From Bidens hawaiensis (lineage: Eukaryota > Streptophyta > Magnoliopsida > Asterales > Asteraceae), in assembly GCA_021521415.1 (NCBI GenBank), contig JAIQDT010000232.1:1550001-1614000 (forward strand): 64,000 nt of DNA. Direction: 5' to 3'. Positions 21,338-33,101 of the stretch are shown in pieces (position 1 is the first letter of the stretch; each line of letters opens with the position of its first letter). Under the pieces are notes generated by a model that saw nothing but the letters and a program-made list of their open reading frames with translations, had not been told where the DNA came from and made no database searches. Both the position numbers and the translations under genes were made by a program.

Positions 21338-22231
21338 TCAATCAGGAGGCTTCTCCTTTATCCTCTTCCCATCGATGCTCCTCAATACTCTCCTCTTACA
21401 ATTGGTCGGGAAGAAACCAATTGCACAACTCTCATGGGCACGAACATATGAATTAAACTCGGCCCACCAACTCTTGAATCCCCCAAAAAATGATCCCCTA
21501 AAGTGAAACGGGAGTGACGAACTCTTTTGCACACCATGATCTCTAAGCCTAGATATCCTCCTTATTCTTTTAGCCAATTTTTTAAACCTCAACACGTCCC
21601 GAATGCAGATTGAGTACGGTTCATGTTTTGGTTTTTCACATTCAAAGTGCAATGGTGGAAAGACTGATTCACCAACCACCTCATGGATCTCCTCACAAGA
21701 CTCATTCTTGATCCCCGCACTTGGCTCGTTATAAAATAGATCCTCAAGCAACTTTAAATCACCAAGTGGGTCAAACTCTCCTTCATCCATAATGGCAAAA
21801 TCCATAGACTCTTCACCAAACTCACCCATGAACTCGTCCTCCCAAGAGGGAACATACTCCTCTACTCTCTGCTCCTCCATTCCGGTATCTTCAATCTCAC
21901 TCAGGGTTTCAAAGAAAGGTGGATTCAAAGGTGGAATATATTCCAAATCCTTTCTAATGGCAAACAATACATCGTCCATTATTGATTCCAATTCTGGGGT
22001 TGGCTCTAATATATTTCCCGATAAGTATTTATACCCTAAAAAGTTCCCCATTTGATCATATGCAAATTGGTATGGAGGAGGCATTTCCACAAGTGATTCC
22101 CATGGAGCTTTCCGTGCCTCGACTTCAATCCTCCTTCGCTCATAAGCATCATGTACCCAGTGATCTCCTCCACACACTTTGCACCATGGCGTTCCAACGT
22201 GTCGTCCGAACATATTTCCTTTAAAGAACAC
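21338..22231 (-). CDS. 297-codon ORF of the non-autonomous element, copy 1
   Basis: The only long frame of the internal region, from ATG at 22231, 164 bases after the primer site, where gag should start. Residues 17-30 (CKVCGGDHWVHDAY) look like an Athila/Tat gag zinc knuckle of CX2CX3H type whose last Cys is gone. The rest is unlike any domain I know: a Tyr/Pro-rich part (PPPYQFAYDQMGNFLGYKYL, residues 51-70), a strongly acidic middle (about 115-200) and a basic C-terminus with KRIRRISRLRD and CKRRVLRS. No capsid, protease or polymerase signature and no membrane segment. It may be a relic or shortened Gag that partners with an autonomous relative; function is not known. Confidence 0.5.
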   Translation of the reverse strand: MFFKGNMFGRHVGTPWCKVCGGDHWVHDAYERRRIEVEARKAPWESLVEMPPPYQFAYDQMGNFLGYKYLSGNILEPTPELESIMDDVLFAIRKDLEYIPPLNPPFFETLSEIEDTGMEEQRVEEYVPSWEDEFMGEFGEESMDFAIMDEGEFDPLGDLKLLEDLFYNEPSAGIKNESCEEIHEVVGESVFPPLHFECEKPKHEPYSICIRDVLRFKKLAKRIRRISRLRDHGVQKSSSLPFHFRGSFFGGFKSWWAEFNSYVRAHESCAIGFFPTNCKRRVLRSIDGKRIKEKPPD

Positions 22232-22394
22232 TCAAAAGAAAAGGATCACGGGCACCAGATAAAAATAGAATAAAATACTAAAAATAAAATTAAACTAAAA
22301 CTAAACTAATTAAAATAACTAATCAAATCTAAATATACCAAAATAAAATAGGTAAATCCCAACTCTGGTCGTTCTCAATACGCCTCAAACCGTG

Positions 22395-22412
22395 TCCCCG
22401 GCAACGGCGCCA
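22395..22412 (-). other. primer binding site (tRNA-Asp), unit 1
   Basis: The + strand reads TCCCCGGCAACGGCGCCA, identical to the 3' end of plant tRNA-Asp (sequence recalled), so the minus-strand element RNA is complementary to it over 18 bases. It lies six bases from LTR b. Confidence 0.5.
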
Positions 22413-22418
22413 AAAACT

Positions 22419-24143
22419 TGATGTGTGTATAATGATGCTCTTTCTAAATGACTCACAACTAAGCTTTAAATTTATTAAACGAAAATCCTAACGAATCCAC
22501 ACACAACCGGCAAGTGTACCGATCACTAATAGTATAGACCTAAGGAAGTCCGAGTATCAAACACAAGGACACTTGAAAACGTATATGATACCTAACCCTA
22601 ACCAAGACTCACCTAATAATATTTAAATGATTTTTAATATAATTAACTACTTAACCTAACTTACTTTAACTATATTAGTTAACTAAACTTAACTTAATTA
22701 AATGAAACCCTTGACGAAACTTGGAAACTTTAATGCAGTCGGAGAAAACGTCTACCTAGGTAAGAATCATATTGAAGGTATAATAAGCTAATGGATTGAG
22801 GACTCTCACGACACCGGTTCCTAAGGATGACTCAACTAAGGTTCACTCAAGAAAGCTAGATCACCTCTCAGTCTCACTAACAAACTCTAACTTACACTTA
22901 GTTGATTTTAAGAACAAACCGAGAAAGGAAATGTTAAAGTGTTCTAATGCCGACTCTCCTCTCGGACTCACCGACACACTACCCTAATGGAGACGAATAC
23001 TACGCAACCAAGGATAGAGGAACAATTTAGTTTAACTTATACTAGACCAACTAATAGCTCAAAAACCCAAACCCGACAAGAACCGAACCCGCTCTCGCGC
23101 GATCCTAATTCTAAAAAGTAAAATCTATTAGACGACCTTACTTCCTATCACCTCTCGGTCTCTAAGAAGGCGTTCAACCGCTGATTATATCCAATTTATA
23201 CACTCACTTAAACCCTACGGTTGATCACCCCGTAAACAATCTCTAGACACAAAGTAAAGAGTTCAAACAAGCTAAAATCAATCAAAACCTATTCAATTAA
23301 TCAAAGCAAGAGGTATATGAGAATAACTAATAAATTCACATCAACTAAACACAACCTAATTCATTGTTGAACCAAACTTTTCATTAACAATTCAAGTCAT
23401 GATAATCAACAATCCATATTACTCATTAAAACCTAACAATAAACATCTAACCTAGGTAGAACTAACAAGTTTAGCCAATCATAATCAATGAACAGTAGAT
23501 AAAATAGATATAAATGATAAACATGCTGATATAAATCTGATTACAAAAGGTTTGAATGCTTAAAAACCAAAAACGAACTCACAAACGTTAAAATAGTCAA
23601 AACGGACAACCGAAGGATAAAAGATGGAACCGTAAGCTTGTCCTCCTTGGTTTCTCCTCTAGAGAAGGTGTGGGATGGCTGGAAACTTGAATAAAATCGT
23701 TCATAGGCTTTTAGGGTTTATGTAAATGTTTAATCACCTCCTTCCTAATATAAAATAGGTTAAAACAAGCCCACTAGGCCTACTAGAAGACAAAATAGAC
23801 GTGGTAGCTGATTCTTGAACATTCTTGGCAGCCTTGGGACATGTGGGAATCTACCACATGCTTCTTGAATAGTATGAGCTGGTCGCGCAGCTCGAACATG
23901 ACATTTTATGACGTTTCTCGACTTTCAGCTCGTTTATCTTCGTTTTTGCGTACCGGCTTCATCCGAGCTCCGTTTTAGTTGATTCTTTTTTCATTTGACT
24001 CGTTTTCTCGCTCTCTTCAACATGGGACCAATCACATACACAAACATGTAATTTATTGCAAGAATAACAAAATAATCGTTAACGTTTAAGAACAAAATAA
24101 CATAAAAACTATTAGGAAAACATGTGTGTTTTACACCACATCA
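22419..24143 (-). repeat. concatemer LTR b (inner)
   Basis: 1725 bp. It acts as 5' LTR for unit 1 and 3' LTR for unit 2. It differs from LTR c at only about five positions by eye. Both share AGCTGGTC, ATTTTATGAC, TTTAGTTG and GGACCAATC in the last third, where the outer LTRs a and d share other bases. Confidence 0.5.
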
Positions 24144-25733
24144 AAAATCCCCACAATTAAACCTTTTTCGTCTCTGAAAAAGAAATCTACACAGGATTAT
24201 AACCAAGTGAAAAACAACAAACTCCCAGATTATTAATCATTATCAAAACATAAGAAATAGCTCGACATATTGACCGCGATTGCCGATATTGTTGTCCACT
24301 TAAACCCAGCTACCAACCAATCAAGCCCCCCTTTTGCATTAAACGTTTTAAGTCCAAAAATTAAGGCTACACCTACCCCATCTCAGACAAAGAGAGCTAG
24401 AAAAACTAGAGTCGAAGCAAACTGGTTCGACAAATCACCATAAGCCAAAGACTCGTTGATAGTACTAATTAGATGCACTCGGTGAAATTTTGATGGATGA
24501 ATGGTCATGTGGAGGTCGTACGAGCTATTCCTAAATATTATTGGACTTTGTCCTATAAATTCCTAATTTTTATTTATTGACTAAGAACCTTCGAGCCCCA
24601 ATAGTGTATCCTCAGAGTCACTATCCCCTTGGTAACACGTAAACTCTAAGTCCCGTCTAGTATGTGCACTTTGGCCTCTTTTACTAACTTTAAAGAATGC
24701 TCATTTGGCATTTTACAATACATAACTTTCTTCACAAGCATTTTGCTTTTCTTTAACAACTTTTGAGAATACACAAACATAACTTTCACTACTTACTTTT
24801 CTTTTCTTTTCTTTTTTTTTTCTCTTTTTTCTTCTTTTTTGTTTCTTCTTTTTTTTCAATCTTTTATATCACCCTAAAATATATAACTATTTCTAAGCTC
24901 GTAGAAAGATGGACATGTGGTGTGTGCTGGTTTAAGTGCATCAAAGTATAACCATCTCAAAGTTTTCAGATTATGGTAATTCTCCCTAAAATCGAAATTC
25001 GGTTTCACCGTTTTCAAATTATTATATAAATAAAAACTGCTAAAGAGGACTATCAAAGCTAGTTGGGCCTACCGACACATCCCAAATCAGATATGGAACC
25101 ATCCCTTCTTTTATTATTATATTATATATTTCAAAAGTTCCAAGAGTTCGTTAGCACATTGGTAGTAATATCATTTCCTGCTTAACGTGGAACAAAAACA
25201 ATTTTCAAGGGACATTTTTCTTTAAAACTTTTTTTTTAAATATTAACTCTCAAGATTTTCAATATTCTTTTATTTTTCTTAAAAATGAAAACGTCAGTTC
25301 CCCATCCCCACACTTAAATTTCACATTGTCCTCAATGTGAGATAAGGAAAAGACAAAACTAAACATAAAGAAAAATAAAGTGGAACAGACTCCCCTGGTA
25401 TATGTGATCATGCAAGTGTGTGGTGAATCATGTTCCTCGCCCTCCTATTCGAACGCAAGCTTAAAACTCCAGTGCTCTCTATCAAGCTATCACTAACGAA
25501 CGAAAGCGACAATCCTTAAGCATATTGCATCCCCACACTTGTTTAAAACTCCAGCTCATCAACCGTCATCAACCAACCAAGGAATAACCTGCAAGTAAGA
25601 GAAGAAACACCTGGTAAAACTCGGAAATAAAAATAAAATGAAAATAAAATAATAAGGAAAGATATTACCGGGTTGCCTACCGGGAAGCGCTAAGTTTATC
25701 GAATAGTCTTCAGCCGGACTCGCTCCCGAAACC

Positions 25734-26627
25734 TCAATCAGGAGGCTTCTCCTTTATCCTCTTCCCATCGATGCTCCTCAATACTCTCCTCTTACAATTG
25801 GTCGGGAAGAAACCAATTGCACAACTCTCATGGGCACGAACATATGAATTAAGCTCGGCCCACCAACTCTTGAATCCCCCAAAAAATGATCCCCTAAAGT
25901 GAAACGGGAGTGACGAACTCTTTTGCACACCATGATCTCTAAGCCTAGATATCCTCCTTATTCTTTTAGCCAATTTTTTAAACCTCAACACGTCCCGAAT
26001 GCAGATTGAGTACGGTTCATGTTTTGGTTTTTCACATTCAAAGTGCAATGGTGGAAAGACTGATTCACCAACCACCTCATGGATCTCCTCACAAGACTCA
26101 TTCTTGATCCCCGCACTTGGCTCGTTATAAAATAGATCCTCAAGCAACTTTAAATCACCAAGTGGGTCAAACTCTCCTTCATCCATAATGGCAAAATCCA
26201 TAGACTCTTCACCAAACTCACCCATGAACTCGTCCTCCCAAGAGGGAACATACTCCTCTACTCTCTGCTCCTCCATTCCGGTATCTTCAATCTCACTCAG
26301 GGTTTCAAAGAAAGGTGGATTCAAAGGTGGAATATATTCCAAATCCTTTCTAATGGCAAACAATACATCGTCCATTATTGATTCCAATTCTGGGGTTGGC
26401 TCTAATATATTTCCCGATAAGTATTTATACCCTAAAAAGTTCCCCATTTGATCATATGCAAATTGGTATGGAGGAGGCATTTCCACAAGTGATTCCCATG
26501 GAGCTTTCCGTGCCTCGACTTCAATCCTCCTTCGCTCATAAGCATCATGTACCCAGTGATCTCCGCCACACACTTTGCACCATGGCGTTCCAACGTGTCG
26601 TCCGAACATATTTCCTTTAAAGAACAC
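25734..26627 (-). CDS. 297-codon ORF of the non-autonomous element, copy 2
   Basis: Identical in length to copy 1 and the same protein except Leu for Phe at residue 259. A silent G at 26564 (CTCCGCC) is shared with copy 3 and not copy 1. Same position relative to the primer site. The frame is open in all three units, but the units are so young that this says little about selection. Confidence 0.5.
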   Translation of the reverse strand: MFFKGNMFGRHVGTPWCKVCGGDHWVHDAYERRRIEVEARKAPWESLVEMPPPYQFAYDQMGNFLGYKYLSGNILEPTPELESIMDDVLFAIRKDLEYIPPLNPPFFETLSEIEDTGMEEQRVEEYVPSWEDEFMGEFGEESMDFAIMDEGEFDPLGDLKLLEDLFYNEPSAGIKNESCEEIHEVVGESVFPPLHFECEKPKHEPYSICIRDVLRFKKLAKRIRRISRLRDHGVQKSSSLPFHFRGSFFGGFKSWWAELNSYVRAHESCAIGFFPTNCKRRVLRSIDGKRIKEKPPD

Positions 26628-26790
26628 TCAAAAGAAAAGGATCACGGGCACCAGATAAAAATAGAATAAAATACTAAAAATAAAATTAAACTAAAACTAA
26701 ACTAATTAAAATAACTAATCAAATCTAAATATACCAAAATAAAATAGGTAAATCCCAACTCTGGTCGTTCTCAATACGCCTCAAACCGTG

Positions 26791-26808
26791 TCCCCGGCAA
26801 CGGCGCCA
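26791..26808 (-). other. primer binding site (tRNA-Asp), unit 2
   Basis: Exact copy of the 18-base site of unit 1, six bases from LTR c. Confidence 0.5.
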
Positions 26809-26814
26809 AAAACT

Positions 26815-28539
26815 TGATGTGTGTATAATGATGCTCTTTCTAAATGACTCACAACTAAGCTTTAAATTTATTAAACGAAAATCCTAACGAATCCACACAC
26901 AACCGGCAAGTGTACCGATCACTAATAGTATAGACCTAAGGAAGTCCGAGTATCAAACACAAGGACACTTGAAAACGTATATGATACCTAACCCTAACCA
27001 AGACTCACCTAATAATATTTAAATGATTTTTAATATAATTAACTACTTAACCTAACTTACTTTAACTATATTAGTTAACTAAACTTAACTTAATTAAATG
27101 AAACCCTTGACGAAACTTGGAAACTTTAATGCAGTCGGAGAAAACGTCTACCTAGGTAAGAATCATATTGAAGGTATAATAAGCTAATGGATTGAGGACT
27201 CTCACGACACCGGTTCCTAAGGATGACTCAACTAAGGTTCACTCAAGAAAGCTAGATCACCTCTCAGTCTCACTAACAAACTCTAACTTACACTTAGTTG
27301 ATTTTAAGAACAAACCGAGAAAGGAAATGTTAAAGTGTTCTAATGCCGACTCTCCTCTCGGACTCACCGACACACTACCCTAATGGAGACGAATACTACG
27401 CAACCAAGGATAGAGGAACAATTTAGTTTAACTTATACTAGACCAACTAATAGCTCAAAAACCCAAACCCGACAAGAACCGAACCCGCTCTCGCGCGATC
27501 CTAATTCTAAAAAGTAAAATCTATTAGACGACCCTACTTCCTATCACCTCTCGGTCTCTAAGAAGGCGTTCAACCGCTGATTATATCCAATTTATACACT
27601 CACTTAAACCCTACGGTTGATCACCCCGTAAACAATCTCTAGACACAAAGTAAAGAGTTCAAACAAGCTAAAATCAATCAAAACCTATTCAATTAATCAA
27701 AGCAAGAGGTATATGAGAATAACTAATAAATTCACATCAACTAAACACAACCTAATTCATTGTTGAACCAAACTTTTCATTAACAATTCAAGTCATGATA
27801 ATCAACAATCCATATTACTCATTAAAACCTAACAATAAACATCTAACCTAGGTAGAACTAACAAGTTTAGCCAATCATAATCAATGAACAGTAGATAAAA
27901 TAGATATAAATGATAAACATGCTGATATAAATCTGATTACAAAAGGTTTGAATGCTTAAAAACCAAAAACGAACTCACAAACGTTAAAATAGTCAAAACG
28001 GACAACCGAAGGATAAAAGATGGAACCGTAAGCTTGTCCTCCTTGGTTTCTCCTCTAGAGAAGGTGTGGGATGGCTGGAAACTTGAATAAAATCGTTCAT
28101 AGGCTTTTAGGGTTTATGTAAATGTTTAATCACCTCCTTCCTAATATAAAATAGGTTAAAACAAGCCCACTAGGCCTACTAGAAGACAAAATAGACGTGG
28201 TAGCTGATTCTTGAACATTCTTGGCAGCCTTGGGACATGTGGGAATCTACCACATGCTTCTTGAATAGTATGAGCTGGTCGCGTAGCTCGAACATGACAT
28301 TTTATGACATTTCTCGACTTTCAGCTCGTTTATCTTCGTTTTTGCGTACCGGCTTCATCCGAGCTCCGTTTTAGTTGATTCTTTTTTCATTTGACTCGTT
28401 TTCTCGCTCTCTTCAACATGGGACCAATCACATACACAAACATGTAATTTATTGCAAGAATAACAAAATAATCGTTAACGTTTAAGCACAAAATAACATA
28501 AAAACTATTAGGAAAACATGTGTGTTTTACACCACATCA
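26815..28539 (-). repeat. concatemer LTR c (inner)
   Basis: 1725 bp, nearly identical to LTR b. It keeps GCGTAGCTCG where b has GCGCAGCTCG, and has GACATTTC and TTTAAGCACAAA as private changes. Confidence 0.5.
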
Positions 28540-30130
28540 AAAATCCCCACAATTAAACCTTTTTCGTCTCTGAAAAAGAAATCTACACAGGATTATAACC
28601 AGGTGAAAAACAACAAACTCCCAGATTATTAATCATTATCAAAACATAAGAAATAGCTCGACATATTGACCGCGATTGCCGATATTGTTGTCCACTTAAA
28701 CCCAGCTACCAACCAATCAAGCCCCCCTTTTGCATTAAACGTTTTAAGTCCAAAAATTAAGGCTACACCTACCCCATCTCAGACAAAGAGAGCTAGAAAA
28801 ACTAGAGTCGAAGCAAACTGGTTCGACAAATCACCATAAGCCAAAGACTCGTTGATAGTACTAATTAGATGCACTCGGTGAAATTTTGATGGATGAATGG
28901 TCATGTGGAGGTCGTACGAGCTATTCCTAAATATTATTGGACTTTGTCCTATAAATTCCTAATTTTTATTTATTGACTAAGAACCTTCGAGCCCCAATAG
29001 TGTATCCTCAGAGTCACTATCCCCTTGGTAACACGTAAACTCTAAGTCCCGTCTAGTATGTGCACTTTGGCCTCTTTTACTAACTTTAAAGAATGCTCAT
29101 TTGGCATTTTACAATACATAACTTTCTTCACAAGCATTTTGCTTTTCTTTAACAACTTTTGAGAATACACAAACATAACTTTCACTACTTACTTTTCTTT
29201 TCTTTTCTTTTTTTTTTCTCTTTTTTCTTCTTTTTTATTTCTTCTTTTTTTTCAATCTTTTATATCACCCTAAAATATATAACTATTTCTAAGCTCGTAG
29301 AAAGATGGACATGTGGTGTGTGCTGGTTTAAGTGCATCTAAGTATAACCATCTCAAAGTTTTCAGATTATGGTAATTCTCCCTAACATCGAAATTCGGTT
29401 TCACCGTTTTCAAATTATTATATAAATAAAAACTGCTAAAGAGGACTATCAAAGCTAGTTGGGCCTACCGACACATCCCAAATCAGATATGGAACCATCC
29501 CTTCTTTTATTATTATATTATATATTTCAAAAGTTCCAAGAGTTCGTTAGCACATTGGTAGTAATATCATTTCCTGCTTAACGTGGAACAAAAACAATTT
29601 TCAAGGGACATTTTTCTTTAAAACTTTTTTTTTTAAATATTAACTCTCAAGATTTTCAATATTCTTTTATTTTTCTTAAAAATGAAAACGTCAGTTCCCC
29701 ATCCCCACACTTAAATTTCACATTGTCCTCAATGTGAGATAAGGAAAAGACAAAACTAAACATAAAGAAAAATAAAGTGGAACAGACTCCCCTGGTATAT
29801 GTGATCATGCAAGTGTGCGGTGAATCATGTTCCTCGCCCTCCTATTCGAACGTAAGCTTAAAACTCCAGTGCTCTCTATCAAGCTATCACTAACGAACGA
29901 AAGCGACAATCCTTAAGCATATTGCATCCCCACACTTGTTTAAAACTCCAGCTCATCAACCGTCATCAACCAACCAAGGAATAACCTGCAAGTAAGAGAA
30001 GAAACACCTGGTAAAACTCGGAAATAAAAATAAAATGAAAATAAAATAATAAGGAAAGATATTACCGGGTTGCCTCCCGGGAAGCGCTAAGTTTATTGAA
30101 TAGTCTTCAGCCGGACTCGCTCCCGAAACC

Positions 30131-31024
30131 TCAATCAGGAGGCTTCTCCTTTATCCTCTTCCCATCGATGCTCCTCAATACTCTCCTCTTACAATTGGTC
30201 GGGAAGAAACCAATTGTACAACTCTCATGGGCACGAACATATGAATTAAACTCGGCCCACCAACTCTTGAATCCCCCAAAAAATGATCCCCTAAAGTGAA
30301 ACGGGAGTGACGAACTCTTTTGCACACCATGATCTCTAAGCCTAGATATCCTCCTTATTCTTTTAGCCAATTTTTTAAACCTCAACACGTCCCGAATGCA
30401 GATTGAGTACGGTTCATGTTTTGGTTTTTCACATTCAAAGTGCAATGGTGGAAAGACTGATTCACCAACCACCTCATGGATCTCCTCACAAGACTCATTC
30501 TTGATCCCCGCACTTGGCTCGTTATAAAATAGATCCTCAAGCAACTTTAAATCACCAAGTGGGTCAAACTCTCCTTCATCCATAATGGCAAAATCCATAG
30601 ACTCTTCACCAAACTCACCCATGAACTCGTCCTCCCAAGAGGGAACATACTCCTCTACTCTCTGCTCCTCCATTCCGGTATCTTCAATCTCACTCAGGGT
30701 TTCAAAGAAAGGTGGATTCAAAGGTGGAATATATTCCAAATCCTTTCTAATGGCAAACAATACATCGTCCATTATTGATTCCAATTCTGGGGTTGGCTCT
30801 AATATATTTCCCGATAAGTATTTATACCCTAAAAAGTTCCCCATTTGATCATATGCAAATTGGTATGGAGGAGGCATTTCCACAAGTGATTCCCATGGAG
30901 CTTTCCGTGCCTCGACTTCAATCCTCCTTCGCTCATAAGCATCATGTACCCAGTGATCTCCGCCACACACTTTGCACCATGGCGTTCCAACGTGTCGTCC
31001 GAACATATTTCCTTTAAAGAACAC
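30131..31024 (-). CDS. 297-codon ORF of the non-autonomous element, copy 3
   Basis: Same protein as copy 1 except Thr for Ala at residue 270. It is open throughout. It is the unit nearest the 5' end in element sense, so it is the copy an RNA started in LTR d would translate first. Confidence 0.5.
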   Translation of the reverse strand: MFFKGNMFGRHVGTPWCKVCGGDHWVHDAYERRRIEVEARKAPWESLVEMPPPYQFAYDQMGNFLGYKYLSGNILEPTPELESIMDDVLFAIRKDLEYIPPLNPPFFETLSEIEDTGMEEQRVEEYVPSWEDEFMGEFGEESMDFAIMDEGEFDPLGDLKLLEDLFYNEPSAGIKNESCEEIHEVVGESVFPPLHFECEKPKHEPYSICIRDVLRFKKLAKRIRRISRLRDHGVQKSSSLPFHFRGSFFGGFKSWWAEFNSYVRAHESCTIGFFPTNCKRRVLRSIDGKRIKEKPPD

Positions 31025-31187
31025 TCAAAAGAAAAGGATCACGGGCACCAGATAAAAATAGAATAAAATACTAAAAATAAAATTAAACTAAAACTAAACT
31101 AATTAAAATAACTAATCAAATCTAAATATACCAAAATAAAATAGGTAAATCCCAACTCTGGTCGTTCTCAATACGCCTCAAACCGTG

Positions 31188-31205
31188 TCCCCGGCAACGG
31201 CGCCA
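31188..31205 (-). other. primer binding site (tRNA-Asp), unit 3
   Basis: Exact copy of the 18-base site, six bases from LTR d. Confidence 0.5.
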
Positions 31206-31211
31206 AAAACT

Positions 31212-32936
31212 TGATGTGTGTATAATGATGCTCTTTCTAAATGACTCACAACTAAGCTTTAAATTTATTAAACGAAAATCCTAACGAATCCACACACAAC
31301 CGGCAAGTGTACCGATCACTAATAGTATAGACCTAAGGAAGTCCGAGTATCAAACACAAGGACACTTGAAAACGTATATGATACCTAACCCTAACCAAGA
31401 CTCACCTAATAATATTTAAATGATTTTTAATATAATTAACTACTTAACCTAACTTACTTTAACTATATTAGTTAACTAAACTTAACTTAATTAAATGAAA
31501 CCCTTGACGAAACTTGGAAACTTTAATGCAGTCGGAGAAAACGTCTACCTAGGTAAGAATCATATTGAAGGTATAATAAGCTAATGGATTGAGGACTCTC
31601 ACGACACCGGTTCCTAAGGATGACTCAACTAAGGTTCACTCAAGAAAGCTAGATCACCTCTCAGTCTCACTAACAAACTCTAACTTACACTTAGTTGATT
31701 TTAAGAACAAACCGAGAAAGGAAATGTTAAAGTGTTCTAATGCCGACTCTCCTCTCGGACTCACCGACACACTACCCTAATGGAGACGAATACTACGCAA
31801 CCAAGGATAGAGGAACAATTTAGTTTAACTTATACTAGACCAACTAATAGCTCAAAAACCCAAACCCGACAAGAACCGAACCCGCTCTCGCGCGATCCTA
31901 ATTCTAAAAAGTAAAATCTATTAGACGACCTTACTTCCTATCACCTCTCGGTCTCTAAGAAGGCGTTCAACCGCTGATTATATCCAATTTATACACTCAC
32001 TTAAACCCTACGGTTGATCACCCCGTAAACAATCTCTAGACACAAAGTAAAGAGTTCAAACAAGCTAAAATCAATCAAAACCTATTCAATTAATCAAAGC
32101 AAGAGGTATATGAGAATAACTAATAAATTCACATCAACTAAACACAACCTAATTCATTGTTGAACCAAACTTTTCATTAACAATTCAAGTCATGATAATC
32201 AACAATCCATATTACTCATTAAAACCTAACAATAAACATCTAACCTAGGTAGAACTAACAAGTTTAGCCAATCATAATCAATGAACAGTAGATAAAATAG
32301 ATATAAATGATAAACATGCTGATATAAATCTGATTACAAAAGGTTTGAATGCTCAAAAACCAAAAACGAACTCACAAACATTAAAATAGTCAAAACCGAC
32401 AACCGAAGGATAAAAGATGGAACCGTAAGCTTGTCCTCCCTGGTTTCTCCTCTAGAGAAGGTGTGGGATGGCTGGAAACTTGAATAAAATCGTTCATAGG
32501 CTTTTAGGGTTTATATTTATGTTAAATCACCTCCTTCCTAATATAAAATAGGTTAAAACAAGCCCACTAGGCCCACTAGAAGACAAAATAGACATGGTAG
32601 CTGATTCTTGAACATTCTTGGCAGCCTTGGGACATGTGGGAATCTACCACATGCTTCTTGAATGGTATGACCTGGTCGCGTAGCTCGAACATGACATTTT
32701 CTGACGTTTCTCGACTTTCAGCTCGTTTATCTTCGTTTTTGCGTACCGTCTTCATCCGAGCTCCGTTTTAGCTGATTCTTTTTTCATTTGACTCGTTTTC
32801 TCGCTCTCTTCAACATGGGACCTATCACATACACAAACATGTAATTTATTGCAAGAATAACAAAATAATCGTTAACATTTAAGAACAAAATAACATAAAA
32901 ACTATTAGGAAAACATGTGTGTTTTACACCACATCA
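31212..32936 (-). repeat. concatemer LTR d (5'-most in element sense)
   Basis: 1725 bp. Its left part agrees with b and c, while its right third agrees with a (ACCTGGTC, TTTTCTGACG, TTTAGCTG, GGACCTATC). Private changes include GCTCAAAAACC, ACATTAAAATAG and TTTATATTTATG. It differs from LTR a at about 25-30 positions (about 1.5 percent, hand count). Confidence 0.5.
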
Positions 32937-32941
32937 CATCC
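32937..32941. other. target site duplication CATCC, right copy
   Basis: Exact partner of 18019-18023. Confidence 0.5.
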
Positions 32942-33101
32942 AAAATTTGGTACCGATACATATTGGTACCTATACTGTCTTAGAGTTTTCCCAAACATAG
33001 TACAAATAGGCCTAAAGTGCCTATGAAACATATAAGGAAATAAACAAACAAACAAACATCAAAAGAACCTAACATCCCATCTTCATCAGCATCACTTCCC
33101 C

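Larger units (their letters stand above)
19748..22418 (-). other. concatemer internal region 1
   Basis: 2671 bp. From high to low coordinates: six bases, tRNA-Asp primer site, 163-base leader, the 297-codon ORF, then 1.59 kb without an ORF I would support. The noncoding part holds a pyrimidine tract on the + strand (20400-20460) and the 20-base core GATATTGTTGTCCACTTAAA (19889-19908) about 130 bases from the polypurine tract. Confidence 0.5.
24144..26814 (-). other. concatemer internal region 2
   Basis: 2671 bp, same plan as internal 1. Private changes include AGTGCATCAAAGT (near 24938), CCTAAAATCG (near 24986), GCCTACCGG (near 25675) and TTTATCGAAT (near 25695). The 20-base core is at 24285-24304. 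Confidence 0.5.
28540..31211 (-). other. concatemer internal region 3
   Basis: 2672 bp. It is a mosaic: at GTGCATCTAAGT, CCTAACATCG, GCCTCCCGG and TTTATTGAAT it agrees with internal 1, while at GAATGCTC, CAACTTTTG, TTTTCAAGGG and TCTCCGCC it agrees with internal 2. Confidence 0.5.
18024..32936 (-). mobile_element. concatemer of a non-autonomous gypsy-type LTR element (4 LTRs, 3 internals)
   Basis: Head-to-tail structure LTR-int-LTR-int-LTR-int-LTR with periods of 4395, 4396 and 4397 bp. LTR ends are TGATGTGG and CACATCA in element sense. Each internal region has a primer site complementary to the 18-base 3' end of tRNA-Asp, one 297-codon ORF, about 1.6 kb of noncoding DNA and a polypurine tract. 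There is no pol. The tRNA-Asp primer and the gag-like knuckle remnant point to the Athila/Tat side of gypsy; the size fits a LARD-type non-autonomous element. The array sits in the leader of the older gypsy element, in the same orientation. Confidence 0.5.

Noticed and set aside
18024..32936. CRISPR-like or satellite reading of the 4.4 kb periodicity
   Set aside because: The units have LTR ends, primer sites, polypurine tracts and a target duplication; they are retrotransposon units, not satellite DNA, and the window is eukaryotic.
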